Part shown: piece after piece, positions 5,881 through 7,593 of the stretch
Layout of the letters: each line of letters starts with the position of its first letter
How positions within the stretch are numbered: position 1 is the first letter of the stretch
Assembly: GCA_003449595.1 (NCBI GenBank)
Contig: DMHB01000346.1
Span: 1-7,593 of the forward strand
Direction of reading: 5' to 3'
Source of the DNA: Microscillaceae bacterium
Lineage (GTDB): Bacteria; Bacteroidota; Bacteroidia; Cytophagales; Microscillaceae
Length of the DNA: 7,593 bases
Made by a program: the position numbers and the translations under genes
Notes under the pieces: model-generated
What the model was told of the DNA's origin: nothing
Databases searched by the model: none
The model's input: the letters and a program-made list of their open reading frames with translations, nothing else

Positions 5881-7038
5881 TTCTTTTTTAACTTTATCTA
5901 CATCCTCGCTTCTGCCTAAGCCGGCATATACATTGCGTAAAGCTTTTAGTACGGCCTTCTTATCAGCTAATTCTTTGTCTGCGTATAATTTTTCAAAATA
6001 GCCCAAGGCTTTGTTCCATAGTTCTTTGGCTTCGTTTAGTTTGGTTTGGCCTGCTTCTGATTTGCTTTCTTTCAAATCCATTTGGTCATATTCTTTTTTA
6101 ACGGCCAAGGCTTTGTTGTTGTAAATAGCTCCAGTGTTGTACAAAGCTCCTTGGTGGTTAGCTTTGATTGACAAACATTTTTCATAATATTCTAGTGCTT
6201 CAAATTCCTTGTCTGCCTTGTCATACAGTGCCCCTACATTATAATAGTTTTCAGGGTTTTGAGGGTCAGCGTCAATGGATTTCTTTAACTGATTGATGGC
6301 TTGGTCAAGGTTATCATTTCTTAGATAAATTTCTGCCAAAATAGATGTAAGCGTTGAATTTCCTGGTTTTTCAACTAATCCTTTATTGACAATAGATTCA
6401 GCTTTTGTATAATCCTTGATATCATTGACATAGTATGAAGCCAAAAGGGAATAAATAGTTGCCCTATCAATTTTACCATCTCCTTTAAAATTGCTGCTAA
6501 GTAGCCCTAATAACGAATTTTCGTAAATAGCGGCAATTGCAGGATTCTTATCTTTCAAATCACCTGCAATCTGCGCACCGTATAAAAACGCTACAGAATC
6601 AGTAGGATTTAATTTTTGAGCTGCTGCGAAAGCAAAACTGGCACTTTGTGCATCATTGGCATTGTACGCATTTGTTCCGATTTGCATAGCTGCTACATAC
6701 AATTCACCCATTCCTTTCAGTGCATTTTTATTGATTCCACCGTCTATTTCATTGGCTTTTGCATAAGCATCGGCTGCAATTTGGAAGGCATCAATTGAGC
6801 TTAGTTTTGCGTCGGCGGCAATCCCACCATAAATATCACCGCGCGTAACCCAAGTATTGGCTTTAGTGCTTTTTTTGGCATCGGCAATATCGGCATCGCT
6901 TGCGGCTTTGTCTTTCTCAGCCTTGGCAACATCGCCACTATACACCTTTAATCTTGGAATGGGGGCATCTTGTGCAAATCCGGATTGCAAACAAAAACCG
7001 GCAAGCAAGAACAAGCAAAGTAGAACTGTTTTTTTCAT
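5866..7038 (-). CDS. Secreted tetratricopeptide-repeat protein, function unknown
   Basis: I do not recognise a named family member. The 390-residue product starts with a signal peptide: MKK, a hydrophobic core at about 4-18, and likely cleavage after SGFA (residue 22) before QDA. No good lipobox is seen, because the Cys at 16 is preceded by GF. Residues 35-60 are Ala/Lys/Asp-rich. The stretch STKANTWVTRGDIYGGIA (57-74) resembles the K-x-W-x-x-RG-x-Y opening seen in other Bacteroidota periplasmic TPR proteins. TPR-like helical pairs occur at about 193-224, 228-262, 263-295 and 297-349, with a looser pair at about 83-145. Such proteins are usually scaffolds in the periplasm or at the outer membrane, but no partner is evident here. 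The gene has its own promoter and terminator candidates and is probably monocistronic. Confidence 0.9.
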   Translation of the reverse strand: MKKTVLLCLFLLAGFCLQSGFAQDAPIPRLKVYSGDVAKAEKDKAASDADIADAKKSTKANTWVTRGDIYGGIAADAKLSSIDAFQIAADAYAKANEIDGGINKNALKGMGELYVAAMQIGTNAYNANDAQSASFAFAAAQKLNPTDSVAFLYGAQIAGDLKDKNPAIAAIYENSLLGLLSSNFKGDGKIDRATIYSLLASYYVNDIKDYTKAESIVNKGLVEKPGNSTLTSILAEIYLRNDNLDQAINQLKKSIDADPQNPENYYNVGALYDKADKEFEALEYYEKCLSIKANHQGALYNTGAIYNNKALAVKKEYDQMDLKESKSEAGQTKLNEAKELWNKALGYFEKLYADKELADKKAVLKALRNVYAGLGRSEDVDKVKKELGEE

Positions 7039-7084
7039 ACGTTTGAATTGGATAAATATCGTAACGAGTTTTTAGAAAATTTCG

Positions 7085-7092
7085 CAAAGATA
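7085..7092 (-). promoter_or_regulatory. Promoter -7 box for the TPR gene (TATCTTTG)
   Basis: On the minus strand, bases 7092-7085 read TATCTTTG, a full match to the Bacteroidota -7 consensus TAnnTTTG. It lies 46 nt before the start codon, giving a leader of about 40 nt. The -33 region (about 7110-7116) carries only CTG within CCCTG in place of TTG/TTTG, so that half is weak. The upstream edge abuts the inverted repeat at 7116-7132. Confidence 0.6.
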
Positions 7093-7115
7093 AAAATTTT
7101 ATATTCTCCACAGGG

Positions 7116-7132
7116 CTATTATCTAATAATAG
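7116..7132. repeat. 7-bp inverted repeat next to the TPR promoter
   Basis: CTATTAT and ATAATAG form a perfect inverted repeat with a 3-base centre (CTA on the plus strand). It sits at the -33 position of the TPR promoter candidate and about 30 bp after the hydrolase stop. It could be a regulator-binding site. A terminator role for the hydrolase gene is unlikely, because the stem is nearly all A/T and has no T-tract behind it. A second palindrome, GCAATTGC, lies just upstream at 7137-7144. Confidence 0.4.
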
Positions 7133-7160
7133 GTTTGCAATTGCTCCATCCATAAAGGTT

Positions 7161-7592
7161 TCAGAGTTGGGCTGCTATTTCTAACAACGCTATCTTAAAA
7201 ATTTGGGTATGATTCCCCGGCCTGACCTCCCAGTGTACCGAGGGAAGTCTTTTTTTCCATACAGAATACTTTCTAAGTGGGAATATAGCATCGTTGGCGC
7301 CCAAATAAAATACTGATTTACCTGAATTACTCAATAAACTTTGAATAATTTGTAACGAATTGAGCTGTAAATCTCGGTAAACCATCCAAGTATAATATAT
7401 TCTGCGGCGCTTTTCGGGTGTATTAAGCTGAGAATGAATGAATCGAACAAAAGATACCTTAAAAACACCAAGTTTATAGAATATATCAAGCAGTGTTAAT
7501 AAAAAATGTATTTTTTTTAATAATAATTGCTTCAAAAAATAGTGTCCAATCTGTGTTTTTGTCGAAAAAAAATACCAAAATTTTTGCTGCAA
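7161..7592 (-). CDS. Probable alpha/beta hydrolase, C-terminal part only
   Basis: The frame runs off the right edge, so the N-terminal part, including the expected GxSxG nucleophile elbow, is outside the window. The TTG at the edge is not a credible start. The visible 143 residues end in features typical of the alpha/beta-hydrolase C-terminus. A strand leads into FYLGANDAIFP (95-105), whose Asp at 101 fits the catalytic acid. This is followed by KYSVWKKRLPSVHWEV (108-123), and then PGNHTQIF (125-132), whose His at 128 fits the catalytic base. Residues about 20-75 are basic, aromatic and helical, like a cap or lid (TWMVYRDLQ). A substrate cannot be named. The A/T content of the region near the edge looks higher than in the mre genes. 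The spacing to the TPR gene (122 bp) and the promoter between them argue against a shared operon. Confidence 0.6.
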   Translation of the reverse strand: MQQKFWYFFSTKTQIGHYFLKQLLLKKIHFLLTLLDIFYKLGVFKVSFVRFIHSQLNTPEKRRRIYYTWMVYRDLQLNSLQIIQSLLSNSGKSVFYLGANDAIFPLRKYSVWKKRLPSVHWEVRPGNHTQIFKIALLEIAAQL

Positions 7593-7593
7593 T

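Noticed and set aside
6938..7153. Minus-strand frame of 71 residues overlapping the TPR gene start
   Set aside because: It crosses the TPR promoter and signal-peptide coding region in another frame, and the signal peptide in the other frame is convincing. It is probably a chance opening.
7590..7592. TTG at the right edge as the hydrolase start codon
   Set aside because: The protein would lack the nucleophile elbow and core of the alpha/beta-hydrolase fold; the frame simply runs off the window.

Overview
The window looks like a chromosomal segment from a member of the Bacteroidota. Four observations support this. The cell-shape genes mreB-mreC-mreD-mrdA follow purH, an order I recall as common in that phylum. 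Promoter candidates match the Bacteroidota -7 consensus TAnnTTTG rather than the sigma70 -10 box. The gene starts lack clear Shine-Dalgarno sequences and have A/T-rich leaders. The ABC ATPase and TPR protein also resemble Bacteroidota types. I cannot assign a genus. All seven genes lie on the minus strand, so transcription runs from high to low coordinates, and no intergenic gap exceeds about 125 bp.

Right edge to middle (7592 to 4768): the window opens with the C-terminal part of a probable alpha/beta hydrolase, cut by the edge. Next is a complete gene for a secreted TPR-repeat protein of unknown function, with its own promoter candidate (7085-7092) and a strong intrinsic terminator candidate (5778-5815). 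The terminator's T-tract ends only 5 nt before the start of an ABC-transporter ATPase gene of the iron-siderophore/haem/B12 importer type. That ATPase has an unusual C-terminal extension of about 90 residues and no permease or binding protein beside it.

Middle to left edge (4733 to 1): a promoter candidate with a T-tract inside its spacer precedes purH, the bifunctional enzyme for the last two steps of IMP synthesis. After 47 bp, which hold a second promoter candidate, come mreB, mreC, mreD (overlapping mreC by 8 bp) and the N-terminal quarter of mrdA (PBP2). MreB is the cytoplasmic actin-like filament, MreC and MreD are the membrane/periplasmic linkers, and PBP2 is the transpeptidase of the elongasome that builds the lateral cell wall. 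rodA would be expected next, outside the window.

The mrdA frame ends prematurely in a perfect 22-bp inverted repeat (1-22/53-74) starting at the first base. This is most simply a fold-back artefact at a contig end, not a biological stop. I found no rRNA, tRNA, CRISPR array, insertion sequence or new multi-gene system. The segment is mostly conserved housekeeping DNA. The points most worth a second look are the edge fold-back, the ATPase with its non-canonical Q-loop and extra domain, the MreC charged tail, the terminator placed against a start codon, and the homopolymer in the purH promoter spacer.
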